From the NCBI GenBank assembly GCA_037951105.1, contig JBAMJV010003307.1, positions 62,001-126,000 on the forward strand: 64,000 nucleotides of DNA, written 5' to 3'. A model generated the notes under the pieces. That model worked only from the letters and a program-made list of their open reading frames with translations, had not been told where the DNA came from and did no database searches. A program made the position numbers and the translations under genes. Positions 11,800-25,300 of this stretch are shown piece by piece; the stretch's first letter is position 1, and every line of letters begins with the position of its first letter. Source of the DNA: Echinarachnius parma. Its lineage: Eukaryota > Echinodermata > Echinoidea > Clypeasteroida > Echinarachniidae.

Positions 11800-14700
11800 T
11801 AATAAGGTGCTCAAACACACACACTTGATATACCGTACTTGTAGTTGTAGCCCGGCCTTTTACCGTATGGAAAATTAATTCGCCCCACCGTTGCCCTCGG
11901 TCCCATATTTATCATCGTCTGGGTAAATACCACGAACTTGCATGATCAATTTGAGTTTAGACTTCCATATACCACGCCTTTTCAAATTATCCACATAATT
12001 ATGTTCTCCCCCGTGTAAGACTTTAAAGGTTGGCTGACAAGAAAACTACCTAAAAATTGTGTTTTACTGTATCTAAGGTAGATTGTCATGAAGATTACTA
12101 ATAAAAGCATATTTTCCGCGTCGGAAAACCCAGTAAAATAAACAAAATCAACTTTTAAATTCACTTTAGTAATCCCCGTAAAAAAAATTGAGTCCGGGCG
12201 AAGAAAAATGACGTCATCTTTGTGACGTCACATGCAGGCAATCGCAGTATAGCTCGGTCATAGACGTACACGCTGAGTGCAATACTCACGTTGACAGAGA
12301 GATATTATTTCGATTTTTTTCAATATTTGCAAACATTTGTTAAAGTTTATATCATGGACGATCTACACTCAGATGTGTTGCTGCAAGCTGCTATAATTCA
12401 TTTCTTAGGAATTTTCAGTTAAGCCTCAATTTACAAGCAAAAACGAGTTTGTTTTACAAGCAAATCATAGGCTCTGCATGTAAACCATGCACATTCCTCC
12501 GTGTTGCGGTCTGCTTGTGATGTCATAATCCGGGTCGCACGTGCGCACATTCCCGCTCCGCTTATATAAATTACTTTTTTAGCAGTATGGAACGCCGATG
12601 CGAAAACAAGCAAAAGAGTTGCATGAAATTTACCTTTCTTGCCCAACTTAAGGATTTCTTTGAAAAGAAGAGTGTGGTATATCAATATAGGCACATATTT
12701 AAAGCTATAAACCTGCACCCCATTTTAAGGAAACGAACCTATTTCATAACTCAAGTTAAGAAGTTCTAACTTAGCACATCAAAACACGCACCCTGCTCTA
12801 GCACTTCCCATGTAACTTTAACGTGACTGGTACGAGAAACAGCTGCAACCTGAATCAAAGCCGGGATTTCACCATACGCAGCGGGGCGTTCGTAATTTAA
12901 TTATGGAGGAAAATATTCGGACCGGTCGGTGCATCGATCACATGACTTCATATAGAGTTCCTTCCATCAAACTCCTACTTCCATGATATAACATAAATAT
13001 ATAGGATATATGATATGTTATTGCGTGCATGATGCAAATAATTATAATATCATGTGGTGGATGTTATGACGTCATATACAGGGAATCCTACAACGAGTTG
13101 GTTGTATCTGACTTGTGGTATCCATGCAACAACCAGGGGGTACGTGTTTTAATAATACTAAATTATGAACAGCTTCGTTGCAACATTGTGTGTACTGTAG
13201 AATATAAAGCATATCTATACAACCTGCCAGTGCAGCTGAATTATTAATCAACTAATTAACCTACTACTGTATGTTCAATGTAGCGATTCTCATCATCATG
13301 ACCGACGATCACTCCTGGGTACGTTATAATATTTGAGAGGCACTAGAAGACATGCAGATAAACCGTCTACGAAATAATACTTACGAAATATAATGACAAA
13401 ATATACAAAACAGCAACCTCGATCATGGCTATATTTACATTAGGATAATAATTCAAATTAAATTTGAAATAAACACACAATGGAATAAATAATACAAATT
13501 AAGACATTTCAAAAATAATTACAACCATGCATAGGCCTAATTATATTTAGATTAACAATTATGATATACTTATCTGCATTGCATTGTTAGGACTATATGT
13601 ACATAAAACATACATTGCGTAGTAAAGAAACTAATACTTAGACTGAATATGATTTAGATCATAAAACACTCATCATTCGATTCAGAAGTATCTAACTCCA
13701 CGAAAAATACTTGGAGCTTCCTCGTTTCTCCTCTGCCGTGTTGTTTAGCTTATGGTAAGAGAAGAATAAAATAGGGTTCGGTTTTTTCAAATGTCCCTTT
13801 AGTATGAAGATAATTATCATTGAAAATCATTATTTCAAAAGCGTTAGCTAACGGTATTGATAAAAAGTACAATTGACGTCGCTGAATACGTCCTGCCAGC
13901 GCGCGTGAGAAATTGTCCCTACCCACTGAACTTTGAGCCTAGTGTGCGCAAAATCCATGAATTCCGTACTGTATATGTAGCTGATAATACACGGGTGCGG
14001 ATATCTCAAACGGATAATTTTTACTGCAACAAATCTACAACAGACCATCAGTATTCGGTGATAAAATATGAACTCAATATTCGTCTTTTCACTAGGTAAA
14101 CAGTGTTCGTTTTCTTTCAAACTTTCACAAATCTTTCAATTCTATTTTACGATGATATTGATATAGGATTGAAGTCTCAAATGTCAGTTTGTGCAATATC
14201 TGACACTTTACACGGATCACTGTAAGTAATGGAATTTCGTAAAATAGTATAAATATAGAATAATACCTACTTATTGTCATAGACCACAGGGAAGCTTGTC
14301 CGACATAGCAATACATGAAGGCATATATGTGCACAACGTGATCTGTATAATCCTTGCCGTTGATTGATTCAGAAGCGTTTTTACAAAAGAAGAAGGAAAC
14401 TGCACTGCAGCAGGCAGGTAAAACAGCTAGCAAATATGTTCCCTAAATTAATGGATCGACGCCTCTGACTTGCGAAAACATAAAATGGACGTCCTATCCC
14501 TCTATAAATGTAAACACATACTAGTAATGATTTTGATCGACGTCAGTGCAGACCTGATAAAATACAAAAGCATCCGTACACGGACACTGTAGTTGAAAAC
14601 TAGTACTGTCCATATAATAATCCAAGTTTAGGCTAATACTAGTATACGGTGCAATTCTGATCTGTTGTTATACTTTTAGCGAGATGAATATAAATTATGA

Positions 14701-15185
14701 TAAGTATTATGGTGACTGCTTGAATTGGGAGCAAAGTACATAAGGAATATGTTACTGGGGAATCCCCAGTCCAAGTGATCGAGATGCACGCACCATGCAT
14801 CATGCACGCGCATACCGTATTCATGTATTATAACGAATGTTAGCATTATTATATAGAGAGCCTTATTACCGTGAAGTATGTACAGTAATGTGTATTATAT
14901 TCAAAGATCCTACATGTATATTGCATCGATATAAAAATAGAATTATATCGATATGTAGGCAGCCATTTTGTACCTCATACGTCATGATAGATGATTAGAA
15001 TTTCACTATACCGCATGATATGGGGTTAAAAATAATATTACTTTCTTGGGGTTTAAAAAACGTCGGTAGGCATATTATTAATATACGGTACAGATTATTG
15101 GGCATGCAGGATTATTGTGCAAGTTGTTTTATAATATGAACATAAAACGAAAGCTCAGTATTATATATTAAACGCTGATCTTATA
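11800..15185. other. intergenic DNA, no supported gene
   Basis: Several open frames of 60-100 codons occur (for example 12431-12718 minus and 13848-14433 minus), but none shows a domain, flanking splice signals or a recognisable relative. TGACGTCA-like words at about 12210-12230 are isolated. I see no RNA gene. Confidence 0.4.
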
Positions 15186-15375
15186 ATACGTGATACTTCA
15201 TTGCATTGTATTGTTTTGTTATGTAATGTAATGTAATGTATTGTATTGTATGTATTATTGTATTGTATTGTTTTATATTATATTATTACATTACATTATT
15301 ACATTACATTACATTACATTACATTACATTACATTATATTATATTATATTATATTATATTGTATTTTTCATTACA
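15186..15375. repeat. pentanucleotide GTAAT/ATTAC array with inverted halves
   Basis: GTAAT/GTATT-type pentamers (15205-15280) are followed by the complementary ATTAC pentamers (15285-15345) and then ATATT. The two halves can pair into a long AT-rich hairpin. A short (GATA)n patch follows at about 15400. Confidence 0.8.
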
Positions 15376-15689
15376 TTGTAATGTACTATAGTTGTCGGAT
15401 AGATAGATAGATAGATAGGCCTATATCGTTTTTTTTAATTTTATTATTGAACTCATAAAATAAACAAGACTGTACGAGTCCAAGGACTATTTAAAGTGCC
15501 TTGTGCACAACAAAAATATATACTATACATGCATACATATATTACAGGCGCAAAACACATACCGTATATTATCAAAATACAATAAAATAATATATATTTA
15601 TAAATGTATTTGGCAAGATAAGCAAAAAATGGTCGCCTACCAAAAATTACCATGTATGGCATATGCCAGAACAACGTAAAAGAAAACGC

Positions 15690-15756
15690 TAATGTATTGT
15701 ATATTGTATTGTATTGTATTGTATTGTATTGTATTGTATTGTATTGTATTGTATTA
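15690..15756. repeat. (GTATT)n microsatellite
   Basis: About 12 GTATT/TTGTA units in a row. Confidence 0.9.
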
Positions 15757-15880
15757 CAAATTACATGTACTTACATTTCCTAGCGTATGGGAACTGGATC
15801 ATGTGTTTGACACATTGAGATAATAATCGATGGTTTGACAGTAGTTTATTTTATTGTAACGGGCGGGGATACACTCGTCA

Positions 15881-16192
15881 AACTAGTCAAAATGACCAGA
15901 AACCTAGTCAGCCGGGCACCTGCACTATTTCTAGTCAACATGATCCGGAAAATCTAGTCAAATACATTGATGTTTTAATTAAATATTTCCTTTTTATACA
16001 GAAAAATAATCTAAAATTATATACTCAATAGCGTTTTCACGTTATTGAGTATAATTTCAATATATTTGTCTGTATACAAAGGCAATATAAAATTAGAACA
16101 TCAATGTATTTGACTAGATTTTCCGGATCATTTTGACTAGAAATAGTGCAGGTGCCCGGCTGACTAGGTTTCTGGTCATTTTGACTAGTTAT
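15881..16192. mobile_element. foldback MITE, ACTAGTCAAAATGACC family, copy 1
   Basis: Arms start ACTAGTCAAAATGACC and carry GTCAGCCGGGCACCTGCAC. The reverse complement of both is found at 16120-16190. The centre holds the palindrome ACTCAATARCGT / ACGTTATTGAGT. Confidence 0.85.
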
Positions 16193-16365
16193 TTTTTAAG
16201 GGGTTGAGATTTGTGGTTGGGATCGGACCGTTTAACTGGTTCTCCAACCCCCGTTCATGATCCGCTATTTGTGCTATCTGTCGATTTCCGACGCGTGGTC
16301 ATTGCTCATCTCTATCATTCATTGTATGAGGTCAATCAATAATAGTAGCTACTTCCACTTCCCTG

Positions 16366-16698
16366 CACACTCTAAAAAATAACTAGTCAAAATGACCAGA
16401 AACCTAGTCAGCCGGGCACCTGCACTATTTCTAGTCAAAATGATCCCGAAAATCTAGTCAAATACATTGATGTTCTAATTTTATATTGCCTTTGTATACA
16501 GAAAAATATATTGAAATTATACTCAATAACGTGAAAACGCTATTGAGTATATTTTTATGTATAAAAAGGCAATATTTAATTAAAACATCAATGTATTTGA
16601 CTAGATTTTCCGGATCATGTTGACTAGAAATAGTGCAGGTGCCCGGCTGACTAGGTTTCTGGTCATTTTGACTACCGGTAGTTATTTTTTAGAGTGTG
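16366..16698. mobile_element. foldback MITE, same family, copy 2 in opposite orientation
   Basis: Outer ends CACACTCTAAAAAATAAC are inverted. The interior matches the reverse complement of copy 1, judged by its asymmetric centre. It abuts the LINE tail at 16699. Confidence 0.85.
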
Positions 16699-19150
16699 GT
16701 TCAAGGTTCAAGGTTCATTTATTTCCTTCTTTCACAAAACATTTGTACATAGAATATCAAATAAGTAACAGGAAGAACAAATTATCAGTATAAGCATAAT
16801 TTGAAGTGCAATATTTAGTCAATGTGTTCTTCTACACAAGTCATGAAAGAAAGAGGAGACCTTAAAGAAGCTGGGCTTGTTAGAGCAAGGTCCCCAGAGA
16901 AAATATAATACATCAATGTTTTAATTACTTTGAAACATTTAAAAAAAGTAAAACTACCTTATACATTTAAGACTAAAAATTTTTAAATGTGGGAAAAAAG
17001 ATTTACAAAAGGGATAGATTGATATTTGAAAAGGAGAGAAGGAGGAAATATATACAAAAGGATGGAGAGGGAAAGGGCAAAATGGAACAAGAAAAACAAC
17101 AAACAGAGAAAATCAGAGAAAAAGAAGGTTCTATGTATGGGGAAAGGTGTTGGGGAAAAATAGAAGAGAGAGAGAGAGAGAATGTGAACTTCAAACATTT
17201 ACAAGTGACAAAAAAAAAATTTACTAACAAAATGAAACAAAACAATGCATGTTATCAATAAAAAAAATAAACAATTACTTTATAACATGTGTGATGATAT
17301 AATTTTTACATTAAATATTTTCAGCATAATTACTCAATAAATGTAATTTCATTTTTCATTTGTGTTTAAAAACAGATTTCATTTGTGTTTAAAAACAGAG
17401 ACACTATAACAGAACTAGTTACATCAATAGGAAGTGAATTCCAAAACTTGGGACCAGTACAAGCCAGCGTATTCAGAGCAAAAGCAGTTCTTACACGTGG
17501 TATATGAAGTGCAGTTGCCTGCCTTGTATTATAGCTATGAATTTGATTGTTCTTTCTAAATATTTGTACTAGCGGGAGAATACCATTTTCAAAATCATCC
17601 ATAATTGAGCCTAAATGCAAAAAATAAGTGTCTTCTACCTTTAATAGCTTATTACTATAGAAAAAAACATTAGTATGAGCACGATAATTTACATTAAAAA
17701 CAACTCTAACCACCCTTTTCTGGGCAACACAAATCTTATCTAGTTGCGTTTTTAATGACTTACCCCATGCCAATTCACTCCATAATTAAAGTAAGGCAAA
17801 ATTAAAGTAGAATATAAAATAAGCAAAATTTCTTGTGGGACAAAAGAACTTAATTTATAAATTACACCAGTATTTCTAGACACGACTTTACAAATATTAC
17901 TACAATGAGATGCCCAAGACAGCTTCTCATCAATGTGTAGCCCAAGAAACTCATCAAAAAAGTACATCCCAGGTAAATCCTTTAGGGAGTTACTAAAAAA
18001 CATATAATTTGTCTTTTGAAGGTTCAAAAACAACTTATTTGCATGAATCCACAAAACAACTTTCTTTAATTCACTATTAACTATAATATCTAATGAAACT
18101 TCAGGGTTTTTATGAGAACAAAATACACTTGAATCATCTGCAAAAAATGTGAAAGATAGGACATCAGATGAAAAATGAAAATTATTAATATATAATATAA
18201 AAAGTAGGGGGCCAAGAAGGGATCCCTGAGGGACTCGATCCACCAGATATACGGTAGTTTGACGACTCGAGTCAGTTCCATTTAATGATACATATTGTTT
18301 TCTGTCAGTTAAATAGCTCCTAAACCAACTAAGAGCGATGCCCCTATGACTCCATAATATGACAATTTACTTATTAAAAATTTCATGATCAACAGTATCA
18401 AACGCCTTAGAGAAATCCAAAAATATGCCCATTGTCTAATGTTTGAGCTACTTTATCAACAAAGTGTAAGATAGCATATAGTGGTGTGCTTTTCACGAAA
18501 GCCAAACTGGAATTTTGAAAATATTTTAGTCTTATTTAAAAATATTACTGTTCTATCATATATAAGCTTTTCTAAAATCTTTGAAAAGGATGTCAATAAT
18601 GAAATGGGTCAATAATTATTTAATGTTTGAGGATCACCCTTTTTAAATATTGGCACTACCTTAGCAATTTTCTACCAGTACAATATCAGATGAGAAAGAT
18701 AAATTAAAAATATGAACAAGTGGTATCACAATTCCATGTATAGTATCCTTAATTAATTAATTTTGTATGCCATCAAAGCCAGGGCTCTTATTATTTTTAA
18801 GCGAGCTCACAAGTTTAAACAATTCTATTTCCGGTGGGCATTAAAAAATAGGCTATCTATAGACCTATTGGGTTCTTGCATAAATTCAATAAAGCCTTCC
18901 TGACATCTAGGAATAGAGTCCTAAAGTTTCAAAACAACATTACAAAAATAATCATTAAAATTGTCCACAATAATTTGTCTATCTTCTACGGAACTACCAT
19001 TCACATTTATACATTTAATATTTGTAGTTTTTACTGATGACTTAAAAAAACTTCTAATAACTTTCCATGTATTATTAAATGTCATTTGAAATTGAGCAGA
19101 ATAGTTAAACATGACCCAGTTTCGCTTCGATCTGTAGGTCATAAAGGTTT
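16699..19150 (-). mobile_element. 5'-truncated CR1/L2-type LINE with reverse transcriptase
   Basis: Transcribed leftward. Frames at 18243-17752 hold the reverse transcriptase core: VPQGSLLGPLLFILYIN, then the FADD form of the catalytic YADD box. 17773-17366 gives the thumb/C-terminal region with HSYNTRQA and GPKFWNSLP. 19142-18921 is a piece from further N-terminal. The 3' UTR ends in CCTTGAACC-type tandem tail repeats at about 16699-16720. Frameshifts and stops break it, so it is dead. The endonuclease domain is not visible. Confidence 0.85.
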
Positions 19151-19360
19151 CGTTTATTTATCCTATTTACCTATTTGTTTATTTTATTTGTTTATAAATA
19201 TCTACGGTAGATTCATTTATTCATTTTTATCCCTTTTCAGGCCTAGGATCAGGATAGGAGGGATCCGTTTATCCCGATATATCGATCGTGCGCGCCATAT
19301 CGATCTCATAAACAACAACACAACGTTCCAGCAGTAGAACGATAATACGTGGCTGTGAAA
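19151..19360 (+). promoter_or_regulatory. SRA1: probable SRA1 promoter and 5' UTR
   Basis: The 210 bases before the SRA1 start codon contain ATATCGATCG and ATATCGATCT words and no TATA box at a useful distance. The transcription start cannot be fixed from sequence alone. Confidence 0.4.
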
Positions 19361-19382
19361 ATGGAGGAACAAGTGAGATTAG
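19361..19382 (+). CDS. SRA1: SRA1 exon 1 (coding part)
   Basis: ATG then MEEQVRL plus one base, donor G|GTAAGT. The start is chosen because it joins in phase to GNRDKGW, mirroring the short human N terminus (AELYVKPG before NKERGW). Confidence 0.85.
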
Positions 19383-22300
19383 GTAAGTCTAAGATATTTT
19401 TATTTCTATTCTCGTGTAAAATGTTTAAGTTCGAAAATCAACATTAATTCGTCTCTGTGATCGTGATCACTGTAACAGTATTGATATGTTTTGTACCCTG
19501 TCCCTTATCTAACCCTGTATTTTCTCATTTTAAGTTGGATGACGTGGACCTCAGTCCAGTCCCACCTGTTCATTTCTATGTTGGATTTGTTGTATGATGT
19601 TAATTGCAAGCCAATTGGAATTGAATTGCCCGATTTTGTAAAGGTACTATCTCACTGGCGGAGACGTCGCCGCGACTGCCGTGACTGATCAGTCGCGGTA
19701 GTCGCGGCGACTCGGGGAGACCCAAAAATGGCTTGCAATCTCACCAAGGCGACGTCTCCGCAATGTCTCCGATGGGTCGCCATGGCATGGGTTTCCACAA
19801 GGTTGCGGAGACGTCGCCGCGACTTCTGCCTGTCTATATATACCTAGATAAACACCTCAGTCACATGGTCTCTAAAGTGGGTCAAGCAACGTCAAGCAGT
19901 GTCGCGGAGACGTCGCCGCAACATTTCCTCTTTGTCGCCTTGGTCTCCAGTAGGTCTCGGAGAAGTCGCGGAGACTTGCTGGAGACAGGAAAAAGTCTTC
20001 AAAAAAATAAAACATGTTTGATTTCCCCGCGACTCACCGGAGAGTCGGCGCTAGTCTCCAGGAGACGTCGCGGAGACGTCGCTGCAACTGATGGAGACGT
20101 CTCCGCGACGTCGCCGCAACTGATGGAGACGTCTCCGCGACGTCGCCGCAACTGATGGAGACGTCTACACGACGTCGCCGCAGCTGATGGAGATGTCGCG
20201 GTACGTCTCCGAGATCATACTGGAAAAAGTCTCCAAAAAAAATCGAACATGTTTGATTTCCCCGCGACTCCCGGCTAGTCTCCAGGAGACGTCGCGGAAA
20301 CTCGAGTCGCCAACAGGTCGCCAACTAGTCACAAGGCCAGTGAGATAGGGCCTTAACTGTTTGATGTTAATTATGTTAGATTCCACGACAAATCCAAAAC
20401 ATCTCATGATCATGTAATGAATGTAATGTAACTTTTGTACGTCTACCATTCTAGTTTCTACAGTCAGTAGGCAGTAGACTTTCTAGCTGTTTTTTTAAAA
20501 CTTGAGTTGAGTGAATGCCCATGCCATGCCCATGGGCATGGACTTGAAAGTTGACTTGAAGCTGTGGGAAAATTGTCAATTGAAAATTGAAATATTTATG
20601 AATGTCAATCTACATCATGTCTTGAGACTGCATGGAGTTCTAATTAGTCTTCTCTTCAAAGATGTGCCGACTTGACATGCATGACAAAAAGAACCGATGC
20701 ACTATACAAATCACAGAGCATGGCCTAGTTTGGGTTCTTTAAGTCATGTGCATACCATACCTGAACTTTCATGGGTAAAATACTTTATGTTTAATACACA
20801 TGACCATTAACACTATTCTATTATTCTATTTTATACCGGAAACATCGGATCGTAGCCAATAACAACTGGGTTGAAGTGAATTCGCAATTAATGTGTACAC
20901 TGCATGTTATACTGCATATATATGTCAGTGGGCGGGCGAAAAAAATATGCATTTCCGTGTCACTGACGCGACGTGATTCTGTATCGTAGTATGATATGAA
21001 CGAACAGTATTGGCAGGGACAGCCGGTAGTGCATACCAAGTCGTGGGCACATCTTCGTATGCCGTTATTTCTGATTGCCCAAGTATTATTTCAAAGTCTA
21101 AATGAATAAAAGGAAATGAAACAAAAACGTTTCCTTTTAATCTTCTTCCTCTTTACATTTCTACTGTTTTATCTGTCTTATTTTTTAAATTTTGCCCTTT
21201 TCAATACTAATATATTTACTATTAGGCAGTGGTGTAGTTATATAAATGAGTGTCCGGTAGAGTGTCTATGGAGCCATCAACAAGCAGTGTCTGATTTGAA
21301 AAATTGCATTCTCTACCAAAGCAACAAAAATAATCCATCTATACAAACCAATTTCATAGGGCATCCGTTCTGTTTTGTCATGCATGTGCATGTCTTGGCC
21401 CTTGGGCACACTTGGAAGAGAATGCTAAAAAGTTACCATCTTTCCTGTTCCCTGCCTATGTTCAGGAAACCGTGACAAAGGCTGGAACGACCCACCCAGC
21501 ATGGTCTTCAGTACCGGCCCTCCAGCCCAGAGCTCCCCCAGGAGAAACAAACTCAACCAGAGAGTCTCCATATTCAACAAGATGTTGTCTGATAAAAAAA
21601 TTATAATTGAATTTCTTTTTCTTATTCCCTGCCTCTGTTCAGGTAACCGTGACAAGGGCTGGAACGACCCACCCAGCATGGCCTTCAGTACCGGCCCTCC
21701 AGCCCAGAGCTCCCCCAGGAGAAACCTGCTCAACCAGAGAGTCTCCATATATTCAACAAAATGTTGTCTGATTCTTTTTTTCTATTTTCCCCTGCCTCTG
21801 TTCAGGTAACCGTGACAAGGGCTGGAACGACCCACCCAGCACGGCCTTCAGTACCGGCCCTCCAGCCCAGAGCTCCCCCAGGAGAAACCTGCTAAACCAG
21901 AGAGTTGCAATGCCACAAAACTATGCCTCGCCTCAGAGCCCTGCCCAAGGTAATATGATCATTCTGCGTTAGGATGTGAATTATAAGTTTCATGTATGAG
22001 ACAGTCGCATCTCATTCATGCTTATCTTATAATTATTCTTTGTCTGGTTTTTCAGAGATCAGCGATCCCATGTGTCGCACATTCACATCAGTTCTGGATA
22101 TAAACGGGTGTGGAATGGAAGAGTCTGGGTAGTGGACGGACTGGTTGAACCAACGAGATGCATTAATTTGTATAAATACAGTTTACAGTGTAAGAGAGAG
22201 GAGAATAGCAGCTGGTATCAAACGGCTGGCTAGGGTCAAAGGTCAATAGAGTAGCACGGGTAAACACAGATGGATCCGTTGGCTTCTTGATCTAATCTAG

Positions 22301-25300
22301 TTAATAGTAAAATGTACAAAAAAATTTTTTTTTAAAGAAAAGAAGTTTTATTTAATATTCTAAAAGTTGCTTGTCACTCAATCCATTATTACAGCCCAGC
22401 AACAGCAACCACCGTCATCAGGACCGCCCCTTCCATCCTACCGACATACCTCGCCCCCACCCCAGGCAGGATCAAGCACCACCCCACCCCCACTCCCACA
22501 GGGGAGCAGCCAGTCAGGGTCCGTACCACCTGTAACTCATACAGAGGGGAAGATAAATGCCTCGTCTGAGAGTTTAGGAGTGGGTAATAGAGGCGATGGG
22601 GGCGATTCAACGGAAGTTGATGTCTCGTGTGAAACCACTATTGCCTTGATGAGGGGCGTACTAGAACAATGCCAGAACAGTCTTCAGGTATGTGTGTGTG
22701 TGTATTGTGGGATTGTTTGAGTGTACAGTCAAACCTGTCTTAGCGGTCAGCCTACCTGCCTATAGTGCCTATCAAAAGTGATCCTCTACAGTGTTATAGA
22801 ACCTCTCTACAGCAGTCACCTGTCTACAGTGGCCACTTTTCTGGTTTCCCCTAGGCGGTCACTATACACGGGTTTGACTGTATGATCATTTACACGGTCG
22901 TTCATGCTAGCTTGTTTGCTAGTCTGGTTCGGCTAGTAAGAAGAATTTCCTTTAATCTTGTGATGGTCCAAAATGAAAATTGACCTGCCCTAAAATTGCA
23001 TTGCATGTGTAAAGCATCTTTTCATGATCTCAAATACATTAACAATTGATACAAACTGTGATTAAGGATGAGACTTGACATTGAAATATTCAAAATGTTC
23101 ACATTCTGTCTTTGTCGGTCAACAGGTTAAAAGTGTAAACAAAGAAATATAAATAAAAAAGAAGATTGATAATATGAAATATAAGATTACTGAATTTGTT
23201 ATGTAATACAAGGAAAATGTAAGAAAGCTCAAGTGTTAAAAGATCTAATGATTCAAAATGAGAGAATAGAACACAATTTGTATGATATAACACCTGTCGA
23301 TTTTGAAACTAGACCTTTAAAAAATGTTCCATTCTCTGTTCAGAAAAGGGTCACAACAGGCATAGAGAGGAGACTATTAAAGTAAAAAGTAATTTGTATG
23401 ACATTGCATAACATCATGCAAATAGTAGGCTTAGCAAATTTAAAACTGATTTTGATTGTTTGTTATTCTCTGTTCAGAAACGGGTCACCACGGACATAGA
23501 GAGAAAATCTTAACATGATACAGACTAATTTGTCATTTACATTTAACATTACATAACATCATGCATATAGCAGCCATGGTATTTGAATAATTTGATAATG
23601 ATTTAAATTGTTGATGTTCTCTGTTCAGAAACGAGTGATCACGGACATAGAGAGGCGACTAAAAGTCTTGCAAGGCTCTTGGGAGAACGGCAAGCTTTCG
23701 TTACCAGTGCAACAAAGAACTGCCAAACTTGCTTCAGGTGAGTCGATAAACCAAACACTTTTGTCATGCATTGCAACTTGCAAACTTATAAGTTCATTTT
23801 TATTTTCATTATTGGTGTCGGGCTGCTACCTAAAAATACTAAAACTGGCCCGCTTGAGTCAGGCAAACTGTCAATAAGTAAAGATATGTCCCTAAAAGAA
23901 AATTAACTCATTAAATCATATTTGAAACTACCAGGACTTATTTTGCAGATTTTGCTTGCCATTACTTTACATATTTGCCAAACTACGGACCAAATCCAAC
24001 TTCCACTTATTTATATCATTGTCATATTTGCTTTGTTGCAATACATGTACGATTCAGCTATCAGCTGCCAGACATGTCTCACAGATCTGCCAAGTCCCCC
24101 TGATTTTGCAGGAGACTCTTTGAAAATAGACTAAGATTAATGCATCAGATTTCATCCTATCCGACTATCTCCCCGATTATTATGATTATTTTATTTCTTT
24201 TGTAGTATTCTTTATCCAGGTTAGCCTCTTCAGTGCTCTATTATTGACATTTTATTGTCATTGGGTTGTATGCATTTGATAGATATCTCCCTGATTTCTG
24301 ATGAAATTACCCTAGCTTTTTAATGATTGTTGAATTTCAATGCTGGTAGCTCTGATATTAATGATAATTGGGTTTAATTCACCTCTTTCAATTTGTTTAA
24401 ATGTTCGCCACAGACCTCAAGGCCAGGAGATACGACAGTGCCCATGAAGTGCACTTGGCATTGATGCTGGACCATGTTAGCGAGGTAAGAACAGTTCAAG
24501 TTCAAGTTTATTTTTGTATTAATTTCAATCTTAAAAACACAGTATGTATAACTTGTACATGTATCAATCATATAAATAATACATTGAAATAGGAAGACTA
24601 CAAAAAGGTAAATAAACTTATAGGCAGTAGCCCCCTTCTAGATACAAAGTATATAGTTTTACACTTTTGATACAAATACAATCATCATAAAATACATAAA
24701 TAAATTTTAAAAAACATATTAGTCAATATGATTGCCTTTATGTATGATCCTGTCTGTCTATCTATAAAAGTGGTGACTTTTTATGTCTCCTCCCTTGGGT
24801 GTTCACTATTGACCATGTTTTACTGTAGTAACACCATGCATTCCTTGTTTAACCCATTCATGACTTTTCATGAAAATACTTGGGCTGATGTAGAATGCAA
24901 TACTCCTGGGGGGTGTTTCACAAAATGAACTAAACTCTTAGTTGGACCTAACTATTATGGAAAGCCGTTAGTTTCTTTGTAAAATTGTTGAAACAGTTCT
25001 TTTGAAAAGGCATAAAGTTTGATAAAATCAGTTAATTTTGTTATTTGTTATCAATTATTTTGTTATCAAGGGAGCCTTGAAATAATTTATATATAAATTT
25101 TTGTTGGACATTTCAAATACTTGTGTTTTTTAATCTTTTGAATATGTTTTATTTCAAGGCTACAAATGGCTTTCCATAATTTTTAAGTCCAACTTGGAGT
25201 TAAGTTCAACTTGGAATCTTTGTGTCATTTGTCCGAACTGTCCAAACAAAAATCAACAATTAAAAGGTAGCTAGGAGTTCTGGTTGAGCTTTGTCAAGTT

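Larger units (their letters stand above)
19383..21805 (+). other. SRA1: SRA1 intron 1
   Basis: 2.4-kb intron holding a GACGTC-rich repeat element (19643-20352), anonymous DNA (20353-21450) and two partial copies of exon 2. Confidence 0.8.

Noticed and set aside
11487-11802. Frames of Cys-Val and His-Thr repeats
   Set aside because: CA/TG microsatellite artefacts.
12431-12718. 95-codon minus-strand frame
   Set aside because: No recognised domain, splice context or supportive promoter.
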